Source of the DNA: Elusimicrobiota bacterium
Lineage (GTDB): Bacteria; Elusimicrobiota; Elusimicrobia; UBA1565; UBA9628
NCBI GenBank assembly: GCA_016218545.1
Contig: JACRDQ010000040.1
Span: 82,436 to 136,917, forward strand
DNA length: 54,482 nt
Reading direction: 5' to 3'
The translations under genes were made by a program, and so were the position numbers. How positions within the stretch are numbered: position 1 is the first letter of the stretch; the number at the start of each line of letters is the position of its first letter. Below the pieces are notes generated by a model. The model was not told the origin of the DNA. It made no database searches and saw only the letters and a program-made list of their open reading frames with translations. Shown here piece by piece: positions 22,961-30,939 of this stretch.

Positions 22961-24520
22961 ATGTTCAACTGGTGGAAGAAGAAGGCTGAGAAGCAGAGGG
23001 TGGAGAACGCCCCCCTGCAGACCGATGTCGTCCTCCCGGACCTGAAGAAAAAAGATAAGGAAGAAAAGAGTAAAACCGCGGGAGCCGCTCTGCCCAAGGG
23101 CAAGTCCGCCGAGATATTCATCCCTGCCAGGGGAGGGACCGGCGCCGCTTCGAGCGCTGCCAGGAGCGCTGCTTCCCAGGCCGCGGCCGGCGCTGCCGGG
23201 AGGGTCGGGGCCTCCATGTTCGGCAACCTGGTGTCCGGACTGGCGCTCCTCGGCCTCAAGACCCTCCTGATCGGGCTCGCCCTGGTCGCGGCAGGCGGGG
23301 CCGGGGTCGTGGGCTACCGGATGCTGACCGCCCCTCCTCGCAAAGCTCCCCTGACCCTGGGCTCCATCAAGGCGGAGATCAGGAACACGGGCCGGCAGGT
23401 CGCCAAGGAGGCCATGGCCGCTGCCAAGGAGCGGGGGATGCTGGCCTGGATCGTTCCCGAGGCCGCCCCCGGGTCCAAGGCCGGCACCGCCGCCTCTTCC
23501 GGAGACAGCGGCGCAGCCGACTCTTCGGGTCAAGGTGGGGAGGGGGCTGCGGCCGAGGCTTCAGGGACCGCCGGGGAGACCGACCCGACGCAGGCAGGAG
23601 GCCTGACGACTCCTTTCGGTCGTCCCGGGGAGTCGCTCCTCACGGCCAAATCAGGCGTGACCTCGGCGAATTTCACCATGTCCGGCCCGCAGTACGGCTC
23701 CAGCCTGGGGGCTCGGCTGTCCAAGTTCGATCGCAAGGGCGCGGCCAAGGGCAAGGGCGGCGCGGTCACCCGGGATACGGTCGTGATGAGCCCCAGCATG
23801 GGCAATATCAGGCATCGCATGCGCGACTCCAGGTCCCTGGGCCGCCTGCGCGCCATGGTGCCTTACAACGTGAAGATCAAGGGGGCCGGGGTCTCGGCGA
23901 CCGAGGCCGAGGCCGGGGCAGCGGAGAGCCAGTTCGAGGGGTCCGAGAACACGGGCGGCGTCGCTCCGTCGGGCCCGGCTGACTCCGGGCAGACCGTGCC
24001 CTCCTCTCCTGGCGGAGGGGGCGGCGGGGCGACCGGCTGCCAGTGCAACTGGGAGAAGCAGACCTGCGTCAACAACGCGTGCGTGGACATCAACACGGGT
24101 CCTCCGGTGGAGACGACGCCTTGGAGGGAGCTGACCGAGAAAGGCAAGGACATGAGGACCCAGGTCATCATCTGCATGATCCTGGCCGCCGTCTTCTTCA
24201 CGATCGGCTACTACCTCTCGAAGACCTATGTCGGCTCGGCCTGGGCCACCATCTTCATGGCCCTGGGCTACATCATGGCCCTCCTCGCCATGGTCCGGGC
24301 CTACCAGATGATCCAGATCGGCAAGCAGATCAACAGCATGGGAGGCAAGCCCCATGGCGACCAGTTCATCAACATGGGCTACGCCTATATCGCGGGCGCC
24401 GTGCTGATGATGGCCATGGCGTACTTCCAGCCAGGCTGGGCCTCCGCTGTGGAGACCTTCGCCATCGTCTTGGTCGCCATCATGATCATCGTCCAGCTCG
24501 TGGGCAGCATGCTCAAGTAA
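22961..24520 (+). CDS. Lineage-specific membrane protein, low-complexity, unknown function
   Basis: I do not recognise this 519-residue protein. It begins with a charged cytoplasmic stretch (MFNWWKKKAEKQRVE, DLKKKDKEEKSK), then a membrane segment near residues 88-120 (ALLGLKTLLIGLALVAAGG). A long Ala/Gly/Ser/Glu-rich region follows and ends in a cysteine patch GCQCNWEKQTCVNNACVD. The last 120 residues hold about four membrane helices (VIICMILAAVFFTIGYYL, IFMALGYIMALLAMV, YIAGAVLMMAMAYF, FAIVLVAIMIIVQLVG). The four closely spaced cysteines could form disulfides outside the membrane. The ATG at 22961 is chosen because of the promoter position. Confidence 0.7.
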   Translation: MFNWWKKKAEKQRVENAPLQTDVVLPDLKKKDKEEKSKTAGAALPKGKSAEIFIPARGGTGAASSAARSAASQAAAGAAGRVGASMFGNLVSGLALLGLKTLLIGLALVAAGGAGVVGYRMLTAPPRKAPLTLGSIKAEIRNTGRQVAKEAMAAAKERGMLAWIVPEAAPGSKAGTAASSGDSGAADSSGQGGEGAAAEASGTAGETDPTQAGGLTTPFGRPGESLLTAKSGVTSANFTMSGPQYGSSLGARLSKFDRKGAAKGKGGAVTRDTVVMSPSMGNIRHRMRDSRSLGRLRAMVPYNVKIKGAGVSATEAEAGAAESQFEGSENTGGVAPSGPADSGQTVPSSPGGGGGGATGCQCNWEKQTCVNNACVDINTGPPVETTPWRELTEKGKDMRTQVIICMILAAVFFTIGYYLSKTYVGSAWATIFMALGYIMALLAMVRAYQMIQIGKQINSMGGKPHGDQFINMGYAYIAGAVLMMAMAYFQPGWASAVETFAIVLVAIMIIVQLVGSMLK

Positions 24521-24541
24521 GACGCCATCGCGTCGAAATAG

Positions 24542-24547
24542 TAACAT
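24542..24547 (+). promoter_or_regulatory. -10 promoter box of the metallophosphoesterase gene
   Basis: TAACAT ends seven bases before the ATG at 24555, with no ribosome-binding site between, again giving leaderless geometry. The TG extension is absent here. Confidence 0.35.
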
Positions 24548-24554
24548 TCACCCC

Positions 24555-25679
24555 ATGTCCGTCCTGTCCTTCGCGCTCGCTTTTTGCCTTGGTCTGGTCT
24601 CCGGCCGGGCTCAAGCCGAGGTCTCGACCGACTCTGCAGGCGGCTTCGTCTTTGCCGCCTTCTCCGACAGCAGGGGGTCGGACCGCGGCATCAACAAGTC
24701 CGTGCTCTCCCGGCTCGTCTCCCATATCAAGGAGGAGTCCGGAGCCCGGGTCGTGGTCTTCCCCGGCGACATGATCAAGGGCGGCGGAGCCGCGCTGAGG
24801 AGCCTTCGTTCCCAGTTCTCGGCCTGGAGGGAGGTCATGGCGCCTCTCTACGCTGAGCCGCGGTTGGAGGGTCTGAAGGTCTATCCGGGTCTGGGCAACC
24901 ACGAAGTCTGGGGCAGGGGCGGACCCGAGGCTTTCAGGCAGGCCTTCCCGGACCTGCCCGGCAACGGGCCTGAGGCTGGCGCGGGCCTGACCTATTCCTT
25001 CGACAAGGGCGGCGTCCACTTCGTCATGCTCGACACGACCGGGTCGGGCGAGGGGGGAAGGAGCGGGGCCGGCGGATTGCCCCTGGCGTGGCTCAGGGCT
25101 GACCTGGCCGCTGCTCGGGCCTCCGGGGTCAGGCACATCTTCGTCTTCGGCCACGACCCGGCTTTCCCGGTCAGCCCTGGCCACATCAAGGACAGCCTGC
25201 CCAGGGTCGGAAAGCGCAGGTGGAAGGGCTCGGACCGGGCGGATCTCAAGGCCAGGGACGCTTTCTGGGACCTGCTCCGTGAGTTCGAGGTGGCGGCCTA
25301 TGTGTGCGGCCACGAGCACGTCAACGCGGTCGAGTCCGTCAGGGGAGTCTTCCAGGTCACGGCCGGGGCAGGCGGAGCGCCGCTGGCGCGCTTGAACCCG
25401 TGCAGCGACCCCGAGGGACGCGTGGCGGAGGAAGACCTCGAGGATTTCGAGAAGACGAAGCCTTATTACGAACTGCTCTCCTACCCCCATGGCCGGGGCG
25501 GCAACTGCCAGGCTGGGGAGGATTTCTGGGGCGGGGCGTTCTTCGGCTACGCCGTTTTCGAGGTCTCGGACTCGGGCGTGGGCCTGGCTTTCTGGGGCGT
25601 GGAGCCCAAGCCTGGCAGCAAGACCGAGGTCCCTGAAGGCGCGTCCTTGCGCCTCATGCACTCCCGCCGCCTGCGCTGA
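24555..25679 (+). CDS. Exported calcineurin-like metallophosphoesterase
   Basis: The 374-residue protein has a signal peptide (SFALAFCLGLVSGRAQA). Metal-binding motifs are in the right order: AFSDSRGSD, VVVFPGDMIKGG, PGLGNHEVWG, IFVFGHDPAFP and YVCGHEHVN. These are the DxH/GDxx/GNHE/GHxxH set of the calcineurin-like phosphoesterases, though the first motif reads DSR, not DxH. Substrate is unknown; export suggests a periplasmic phosphate-releasing role. It ends at a palindrome shared with the convergent dehydrogenase gene. Confidence 0.85.
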   Translation: MSVLSFALAFCLGLVSGRAQAEVSTDSAGGFVFAAFSDSRGSDRGINKSVLSRLVSHIKEESGARVVVFPGDMIKGGGAALRSLRSQFSAWREVMAPLYAEPRLEGLKVYPGLGNHEVWGRGGPEAFRQAFPDLPGNGPEAGAGLTYSFDKGGVHFVMLDTTGSGEGGRSGAGGLPLAWLRADLAAARASGVRHIFVFGHDPAFPVSPGHIKDSLPRVGKRRWKGSDRADLKARDAFWDLLREFEVAAYVCGHEHVNAVESVRGVFQVTAGAGGAPLARLNPCSDPEGRVAEEDLEDFEKTKPYYELLSYPHGRGGNCQAGEDFWGGAFFGYAVFEVSDSGVGLAFWGVEPKPGSKTEVPEGASLRLMHSRRLR

Positions 25680-25696
25680 TCCTTGCCGGTGTCAGT

Positions 25697-25737
25697 AATG
25701 CAACACCGCTGGTGTCAGACACCAGCGGTGTTGCATT
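25697..25737. repeat. Perfect 41-base palindrome (20-bp arms), REP-like, probable two-way terminator
   Basis: The 20 bases AATGCAACACCGCTGGTGTC at 25697 are repeated as an exact reverse complement at 25718-25737, with a single central A. It sits between two convergent stops (25679 and 25751). The GGTGTC-AGACACC core resembles the ends of RAYT-associated repeats; a further GGTGTCAG copy lies at 25688-25695. Confidence 0.8.
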
Positions 25738-25750
25738 GCGTTGCGGGGGG

Positions 25751-26905
25751 TCAGAGGAAGCGGAACCGAGAGGCGAGCTTGAATCCGCGCTTCCTGGCTT
25801 CGGCCAGGAACGGCTGGGCCGGAACGCCGGTCTCGACCGGATAGGCGCCGGGCTTGGCGATCACCTTGGAGGCGAGCATGTTCGCCACGATCGCGGCCGG
25901 GAAGCCCGTGGTGCGCATCATGGCGGTCAGCTTCGTCCTGGGGTCGTAGAAGTCCATCATGTCGTAGACCGCCTCCGCCTTCTTGCCGTCCTTGAGCCCG
26001 CGGGCGGTCACGCGGATGACCACCAGGTCCTTGTCCCCGGGACGGTCGAAGTGCCTCTCGAAGAGGAGGGCCGACAGGGCGCGCGGCGCGAGCTTCCTGC
26101 CCTGCACCTCCACGGGGTCCTGGCTGAAGAAGCCCAGGTCCCGCATGGTGTTGATGAAGGAGATGTGCCCGGGATAGCGGATGAGCTTGTTGTCCATCTT
26201 GCGGACCTTGCCCGCGAAGGTCCAGGCCATGGTGGAGAGCCCGCCCGAGGCATGGGCCGCCTCGCAGCGGCCGAGCGGGGCCGGCAGGTCGATGAGCTCG
26301 GTCTCGGAGAGGCCGGGGACCGCGACGCGCTTGAAGTCCCGCAGCGCGGTCGCGTCCTCGACGTATTCGTTGATGAGCCCGTGGACCGAGAAGGTCAGCA
26401 TGTAGTTCAGGGGGGGCGCCGGATGCTGCGGCAGCCCGCCGTCGCGGATGAGGACCTCGTCGGTCTTGTCGAGCTTCTCCATGGCCGCGACCGCGATGGT
26501 GTTGATCATGCCGGGTCCCAGGCCGTTGTCCGGGATGACGGTGACGCCGCGCTTCTTGGCGCGGTCGTGCAGGGCCAGCTCCTCGCGCACGATGTCCGTG
26601 TTGCCCCCGAGATCGATGAAATGGGTGCCCGCCTCGATGGCCGCCTTGGCCAGGCCCAGGTTGAAGAAATAGGGGACGCAACTGACCGTGACGTCGTGCC
26701 CCTGAGCCAGCCTTTTCACCGCTGCCAGGTCCGAGGCGTCGAGCCTCCTGGTCCGGACCTTGGGGGACTTGAGCCACTTCTTGACCGCAGAAAGACCTTT
26801 CTCGGAGACGTCCGCCAGGAGCACCCTCTGCGTCCTGGGGTCCCGGAGGAGGTCGTACGCGCAGGCCCTGCCCTGCATGCCGCTGCCGATGATGAGGTAT
26901 TTCAT
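25751..26905 (-). CDS. Saccharopine dehydrogenase family protein (lysine-dehydrogenase-like)
   Basis: The 384-residue product opens with a Rossmann motif, MKYLIIGSGMQGRACAYDLL, in the form GxGxxG. Motifs VSCVPYFFNLGLAKAAIEAG, THFIDLGGNTDIV and VIPDNGLGPGMINTIA match the saccharopine/lysine 6-dehydrogenase-like oxidoreductases. These act on amino-acid side-chain amines with NAD(P). No lysine-pathway neighbour is present, so the substrate is open. The ATG at 26905 lies six bases after a TGATAGAAT box. Confidence 0.87.
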   Translation of the reverse strand: MKYLIIGSGMQGRACAYDLLRDPRTQRVLLADVSEKGLSAVKKWLKSPKVRTRRLDASDLAAVKRLAQGHDVTVSCVPYFFNLGLAKAAIEAGTHFIDLGGNTDIVREELALHDRAKKRGVTVIPDNGLGPGMINTIAVAAMEKLDKTDEVLIRDGGLPQHPAPPLNYMLTFSVHGLINEYVEDATALRDFKRVAVPGLSETELIDLPAPLGRCEAAHASGGLSTMAWTFAGKVRKMDNKLIRYPGHISFINTMRDLGFFSQDPVEVQGRKLAPRALSALLFERHFDRPGDKDLVVIRVTARGLKDGKKAEAVYDMMDFYDPRTKLTAMMRTTGFPAAIVANMLASKVIAKPGAYPVETGVPAQPFLAEARKRGFKLASRFRFL

Positions 26906-26911
26906 GGGCCG

Positions 26912-26920
26912 ATTCTATCA
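26912..26920 (-). promoter_or_regulatory. Extended -10 promoter of the saccharopine-dehydrogenase-like gene
   Basis: TGATAGAAT ends six bases before the ATG at 26905. It is divergent from the glpT box at 26941-26949, so two apparently leaderless genes share a 52-base promoter region. Confidence 0.5.
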
Positions 26921-26940
26921 TTTCCCATCCTCGCGGGATG

Positions 26941-26949
26941 TGGTAGCAT
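26941..26949 (+). promoter_or_regulatory. Extended -10 promoter of the glpT-glpQ operon
   Basis: TGGTAGCAT ends eight bases before the ATG at 26958 and decides that start over in-frame ATGs further upstream. Confidence 0.5.
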
Positions 26950-26957
26950 GGTCCCGG

Positions 26958-28295
26958 ATGCGCTCCGCCATCGCCCGGTTCTACCGCCCGGCCCCTTTCG
27001 TCGGCCGCCTTCCTGAGGGAGAGATCCCCCGGCGCTACACTTTCCTCCGCTGGCAGGTGATGCTCTCGATCTTCTGGGGCTACGCGGGTTTCTATCTCGT
27101 GCGCAAGAACTTCTCCTGCGCCAAGCCCTACCTCATCTCGGAGCTGGGGCTCTCCACCGGCGACGTGGGGCTCATCGCCACCGCCCTCTCGCTGGCTTAC
27201 GGGGTGAGCAAGTTCGTGATGGGGAACGTCTCGGACCGGTCGAATCCCCGCACCTTCATGGCCACGGGCCTCATCCTCTCGGGCGCGGTGAACCTGGTCT
27301 TCGGCCGGGTGCCCTCCGTCAGGCTCATGGCCCTGCTGTGGTTCGTCAACGGCTGGGTGCAGGGCATGGGGTGGGCGCCGTGCGCGCGGACCCTGACGCA
27401 CTGGTTCTCGGACCGCGAGCGGGGGACCAAGTTCGCGGTCTGGAACACGGCTCACAACGTGGGAGGCGGGCTCGCCGGCCCCATCGGCAGCCTCGCCTTG
27501 TGGCTTTTCGGGGGCTGGCTGAGCCTCTTCTATGTCCCGGGAGCCGTCTCCGTCGTGGCGGGCCTGCTGCTCCTGGTCTTCCTCAGGGACACGCCCCAGT
27601 CCGTGGGCCTTCCTTCCATCGAGGAGCATAAGAACGACTATCCGGACACGGGCGTGGTCGACCGCGAGCGGGAGATGACGGGACGCGAGATCCTGTTCGA
27701 CTTCGTGCTCAACAACCGGGTCCTATGGATCCTGGCCCTGGCCAACGTCTTCGTCTACGTGGTGCGCTACGGCGTCCTGGACTGGGCCCCGACCTACCTC
27801 ACCTCGGTCAAGGGCGCATCCCACCAGCTCTCGCGCTGGCAGTTCTTCCTGTACGAGTACGCGGGCATCCCCGGGACACTGCTGGCTGGGTGGCTGAGCG
27901 ACCGCTTCTTCCAGGGCCGGCGCGCTCCCGTGTCCGTGTTCTTCATGCTGGCTGTCCTGGCCGGGGTCCTGGTCTATTGGCTCAATCCTCCGGGCCGGGC
28001 CTGGGTGGATTCCTCCATGCTCCTGCTGATCGGCTTCCTCATCTACGGGCCGGTCATGCTGGTGGGCGTGGCTGCCGTGGACCTGGTCCCCAAGAAGGCC
28101 GCCGGCACGGCAGCGGGGTTCACGGGCTTCTTCGGTTACGTCGGAGGGGCCACGATCGCGGAGCTGGGCATCGGCAGGACGGTCCAACACTTCGGCTGGG
28201 ACGCGGGCTTCGGGCTCCTGCTGGCCTCATGCGTCCTGGGCACGCTCTTGCTGGCGTTCACCTGGCATGCCCACGAACGCAAGGGAGGGGATTGA
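26958..28295 (+). CDS. glpT: MFS transporter, OPA family, probable glycerol-3-phosphate:phosphate antiporter
   Basis: The 445-residue protein has 12 predicted membrane segments. WGYAGFYLVRKNFSCAKPYL in helix 1 is the organophosphate:phosphate antiporter (OPA) signature, including the phosphate-binding arginine. ALSLAYGVSKFVMGNVSDRS follows, and WAPCARTLTHWFSDRERG gives the helix 4-5 motif. OPA members carry glycerol-3-phosphate, hexose-6-phosphate or phosphoglycerate. The next gene, one base downstream, encodes a glycerophosphodiester phosphodiesterase, which makes glycerol-3-phosphate the best guess. Confidence 0.87.
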   Translation: MRSAIARFYRPAPFVGRLPEGEIPRRYTFLRWQVMLSIFWGYAGFYLVRKNFSCAKPYLISELGLSTGDVGLIATALSLAYGVSKFVMGNVSDRSNPRTFMATGLILSGAVNLVFGRVPSVRLMALLWFVNGWVQGMGWAPCARTLTHWFSDRERGTKFAVWNTAHNVGGGLAGPIGSLALWLFGGWLSLFYVPGAVSVVAGLLLLVFLRDTPQSVGLPSIEEHKNDYPDTGVVDREREMTGREILFDFVLNNRVLWILALANVFVYVVRYGVLDWAPTYLTSVKGASHQLSRWQFFLYEYAGIPGTLLAGWLSDRFFQGRRAPVSVFFMLAVLAGVLVYWLNPPGRAWVDSSMLLLIGFLIYGPVMLVGVAAVDLVPKKAAGTAAGFTGFFGYVGGATIAELGIGRTVQHFGWDAGFGLLLASCVLGTLLLAFTWHAHERKGGD

Positions 28296-28296
28296 G

Positions 28297-29196
28297 ATGA
28301 AGATCGAGCGGTTCCTTGGATGCGCGCGATGCCTGCTGGGCCTGTCGTTGCTCTTCCTGTCCTGCGGGGCCTGGGCCGCGCCCAAGGTCCTCGTGCACGG
28401 CCATCGCGGCTGCCGCGGAGTCCTTCCCGAGAACACGCTGGCCGCCTTCCAGGCGGCCCTCGAGGCCGGGGTGGACGTGCTGGAGCTCGACTTGAACGTC
28501 ACCAAGGACGGGGTCGTGGTCGTGAGCCACAACAAGGAGATCGACCCCGCCATCTGCCTTGCGCCCGGCGGCAAGCCCCCTGAGAAGACCCCGATCCGCT
28601 CCCTGACCTACCAGGAGGTCCTGGGGTACGACTGCGGCTCGCTCCGGAACCCGAGGTTCCCCAGGCAATCCCCTGCGCCCGGGCAGCGGATCCCTCGGCT
28701 GGCCGACGTGTTCGAGCTCGTGAGGGGCTCCAAGGCTCCGGGGGCCGGGACCGTGGAGTTCAACATCGAGACCAAGATCGTCCCCGGCGAGCCGGACTTG
28801 AGCCCCGCGCCGGCCGAGTTCGCCCGCCTGGTGGCGGCGGTGGTCAAGGAATACGGTCTCGAGTCCCGCGTCATCGTGCAGTCCTTCGACCGGCGCACCC
28901 TTGCGGAGGTGGCCAAGCTCGAGCCTCGCATCCGCCGCGCCATGCTGATCTCGGACAACCTGCCCGACCTCGTGGCCGTGGCCAGGGCCCAGAAGGCGGC
29001 GATCATCAGTCCCGACGGCCTGTGGCTCACCAAGGCCGACGTGGACGCCCTGCACGGCATCGGGGTCCAGGTCGCGCCGTGGACCGTCAACGACGAGGCC
29101 GGCTGGGCCGCGATGATCGGTCTCGGTGTGGACGCGATCATCACGGACTACCCGCAGGACCTGCTCCGCTATCTCAAGAAGCGCGGCCTGCGCTAG
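28297..29196 (+). CDS. glpQ: Exported glycerophosphodiester phosphodiesterase
   Basis: The 299-residue product has a signal peptide ending near SCGAWAAP. VHGHRGCRGVLPENTLAAF holds the catalytic HR and PENT motifs of the GDPD TIM barrel, VLELDLNVTKDGVVVVSHNK the metal-binding ExD and second histidine, and GVQVAPWTVND and VDAIITDYPQDL the C-terminal strands. It hydrolyses glycerophosphodiesters to glycerol-3-phosphate and an alcohol. The ATG at 28297, preceded by AAGGGAGGGG, is preferred over the ORF start 30 bases upstream because the signal peptide begins there. It is coupled to glpT. Confidence 0.92.
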   Translation: MKIERFLGCARCLLGLSLLFLSCGAWAAPKVLVHGHRGCRGVLPENTLAAFQAALEAGVDVLELDLNVTKDGVVVVSHNKEIDPAICLAPGGKPPEKTPIRSLTYQEVLGYDCGSLRNPRFPRQSPAPGQRIPRLADVFELVRGSKAPGAGTVEFNIETKIVPGEPDLSPAPAEFARLVAAVVKEYGLESRVIVQSFDRRTLAEVAKLEPRIRRAMLISDNLPDLVAVARAQKAAIISPDGLWLTKADVDALHGIGVQVAPWTVNDEAGWAAMIGLGVDAIITDYPQDLLRYLKKRGLR

Positions 29197-29247
29197 GCCG
29201 AGCCCGCTCCCCGAAAAAGAGCTCGAAGGACCGGCTGCGCGGCGCCC

Positions 29248-30939
29248 TTACGGATGCAGCTTGGGGTCGCTGAGGTACTTGATCCCGCGGGTCAGCCAGA
29301 CGTCGAGATGGTCGACGCGGCCGTCGCCGTTGCGGTCCCCGAGGCCCTCGGCCAGCTTCTTGCTGAACTGGACGCGGCCCACGGCTTCCGAGGCCAGGGC
29401 GAGCACGGAGTTCTTTCCCGTCTTGTCGATGTCCGTCCCCGGGCCCGGGATGACCGTGACCCTCTGGCCGTCGTCGCTGATCTTGTAGGAGCCCCCGGGG
29501 CCTCCCACGTACTCGGCGAAGTCGTCCACGTCGATCTTCTGCTGCGCCGCAAATTGCGCGATGTATTTGAGCAGCCCGGGGCCCCGGTTGTACGCGAGGT
29601 CGCCCATGAACTCGACGACCCTTGGGTTGCTCGGCAGAGCGAGTCCGGCCTCCGAGAAGCGCTTGGCGATCGTCCGGTCCGTCTGCGCCCGGAGCAGCCC
29701 TCCGTAGACGATGTTCGTGATGGTGTCGTTGGCGACGTTCCTGGCGCCGGAGTAGGCCTCCTTGTGGACGTTCTCGATCTGCATGATCCCGACCGCCGCG
29801 GGGTTCGAAGGGACCGTCTGCCTGAGGCCTGACTCGGTCTTCGCCATGTATTTGAGGAACTCGGGCCGGATGCCGAATTCCTTGCCGACGAGCCCGAAGG
29901 CCTCGTCGAGTCGCCGCGTCGTCAGGGCCGTCGAGTTGCCGGGGACGGCGAGCTTCTCATGGATCCTCCGCGAGAGGCGCATGTACTCGTCTCTCTTCTC
30001 GGGAAGCTTCCGGTGCGGGTCGAGCCTCGTGACGCCCTGGTCCAGGAGGCGTTGGACCTTCTCGTCGAACGCCTTTCCCGCGAACAGGGCCTTCTCGAAG
30101 AGCGTGCCGTCCGCCAGCGCCGCCTTGGCCTGGCTGCGGAACACGGCCCACTTCGCCGCCCCCTTTGGGCTGAGCTTCCCCTCCGCCGCGGACCTGTCGA
30201 GATGCCGCTCCAGGAGAGGATAGCCCGCATTGACCGCGGCGACCCGTTCCTCATGCGTCGGGAGCGAGCGGATGCGGGCTTCCTCGGCGCGGATCTCGGC
30301 GAAGAGGGCGGGATCCCTGGCCGAGAGCTCGTCGATGAGTTCTACGACCACGTCTTCGAACTCCTTGGCCTGGGGCGCGCTCTTGGTGTCCGGTGCGCTC
30401 AAGGCCCAACGGGCGTCCGCGGAAGCCCTGCCTGCTGCCGCGTACGTTTCCGGGGCGGGCACAGGGAGGACGTCGGCCTCGGCCCGGTCCCCGGAGCCCA
30501 GGTTGTCGTAGGCTTGGCCATGCAGCCCGCCGAGCAGCGACGCCGGGACGCGGGACAACGCGGCCTGGCCGAGGCCCGGGGGCAGCCTGGGGGCCTTCGG
30601 CGCCCCGTAAGCGGGGCCCCCGGCTTGGGCGTCTTCGAGGACCTGCAGGGCCGAGCCCCAGCGTGCCTTCAGGCCGGCGAGCAGCCGAACGCGGCTAGCA
30701 CCATCGAGGCGGGCGGACCAGTCCGCGGCGTGATAGCGCACGAGTCCGGGCTCGGTCGTCCTCTCGGGCGAGCTCAGCAGCTCCAGGACGCTGGTCTCGC
30801 TCTCTGCGGCGTCCTCAGGGGATGGGACGGCCAGCGAGAGCGTCACGCCGCCGGAAGCGGGAAGGGCCTGGCACAGGAACACGGAGACCGAGAGCGCGGA
30901 AAGCCACTGCATCCGCCGGGCGGCATCGGGCGTGCTCAT
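29248..30939 (-). CDS. Exported protein with lysozyme-like (SLT) domain and EF-hand, partner of the 1741-residue protein
   Basis: The 563-residue product has a signal peptide (WLSALSVSVFLCQALPASG), an uncharacterised helical middle, then a lytic-transglycosylase-like segment near residues 365-420: FLKYMAKTESGLRQTVPSNP with a candidate catalytic Glu, then AVGIMQIENVHKEAYSG. Near the C-terminus GDRNGDGRVDHLDV is a 12-residue calcium-binding EF-hand loop of the dockerin type. It would cleave peptidoglycan glycan strands, but the SLT match is partial. Its ATG overlaps the stop of the giant upstream gene by four bases (ATGA), so the two are co-translated. Confidence 0.7.
   Translation of the reverse strand: MSTPDAARRMQWLSALSVSVFLCQALPASGGVTLSLAVPSPEDAAESETSVLELLSSPERTTEPGLVRYHAADWSARLDGASRVRLLAGLKARWGSALQVLEDAQAGGPAYGAPKAPRLPPGLGQAALSRVPASLLGGLHGQAYDNLGSGDRAEADVLPVPAPETYAAAGRASADARWALSAPDTKSAPQAKEFEDVVVELIDELSARDPALFAEIRAEEARIRSLPTHEERVAAVNAGYPLLERHLDRSAAEGKLSPKGAAKWAVFRSQAKAALADGTLFEKALFAGKAFDEKVQRLLDQGVTRLDPHRKLPEKRDEYMRLSRRIHEKLAVPGNSTALTTRRLDEAFGLVGKEFGIRPEFLKYMAKTESGLRQTVPSNPAAVGIMQIENVHKEAYSGARNVANDTITNIVYGGLLRAQTDRTIAKRFSEAGLALPSNPRVVEFMGDLAYNRGPGLLKYIAQFAAQQKIDVDDFAEYVGGPGGSYKISDDGQRVTVIPGPGTDIDKTGKNSVLALASEAVGRVQFSKKLAEGLGDRNGDGRVDHLDVWLTRGIKYLSDPKLHP

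Noticed and set aside
29197..29247. Intrinsic terminator between glpQ and the SLT-like gene
   Set aside because: A run of five A bases and short GAGCTC are present, but no stable stem next to a T-run could be drawn.
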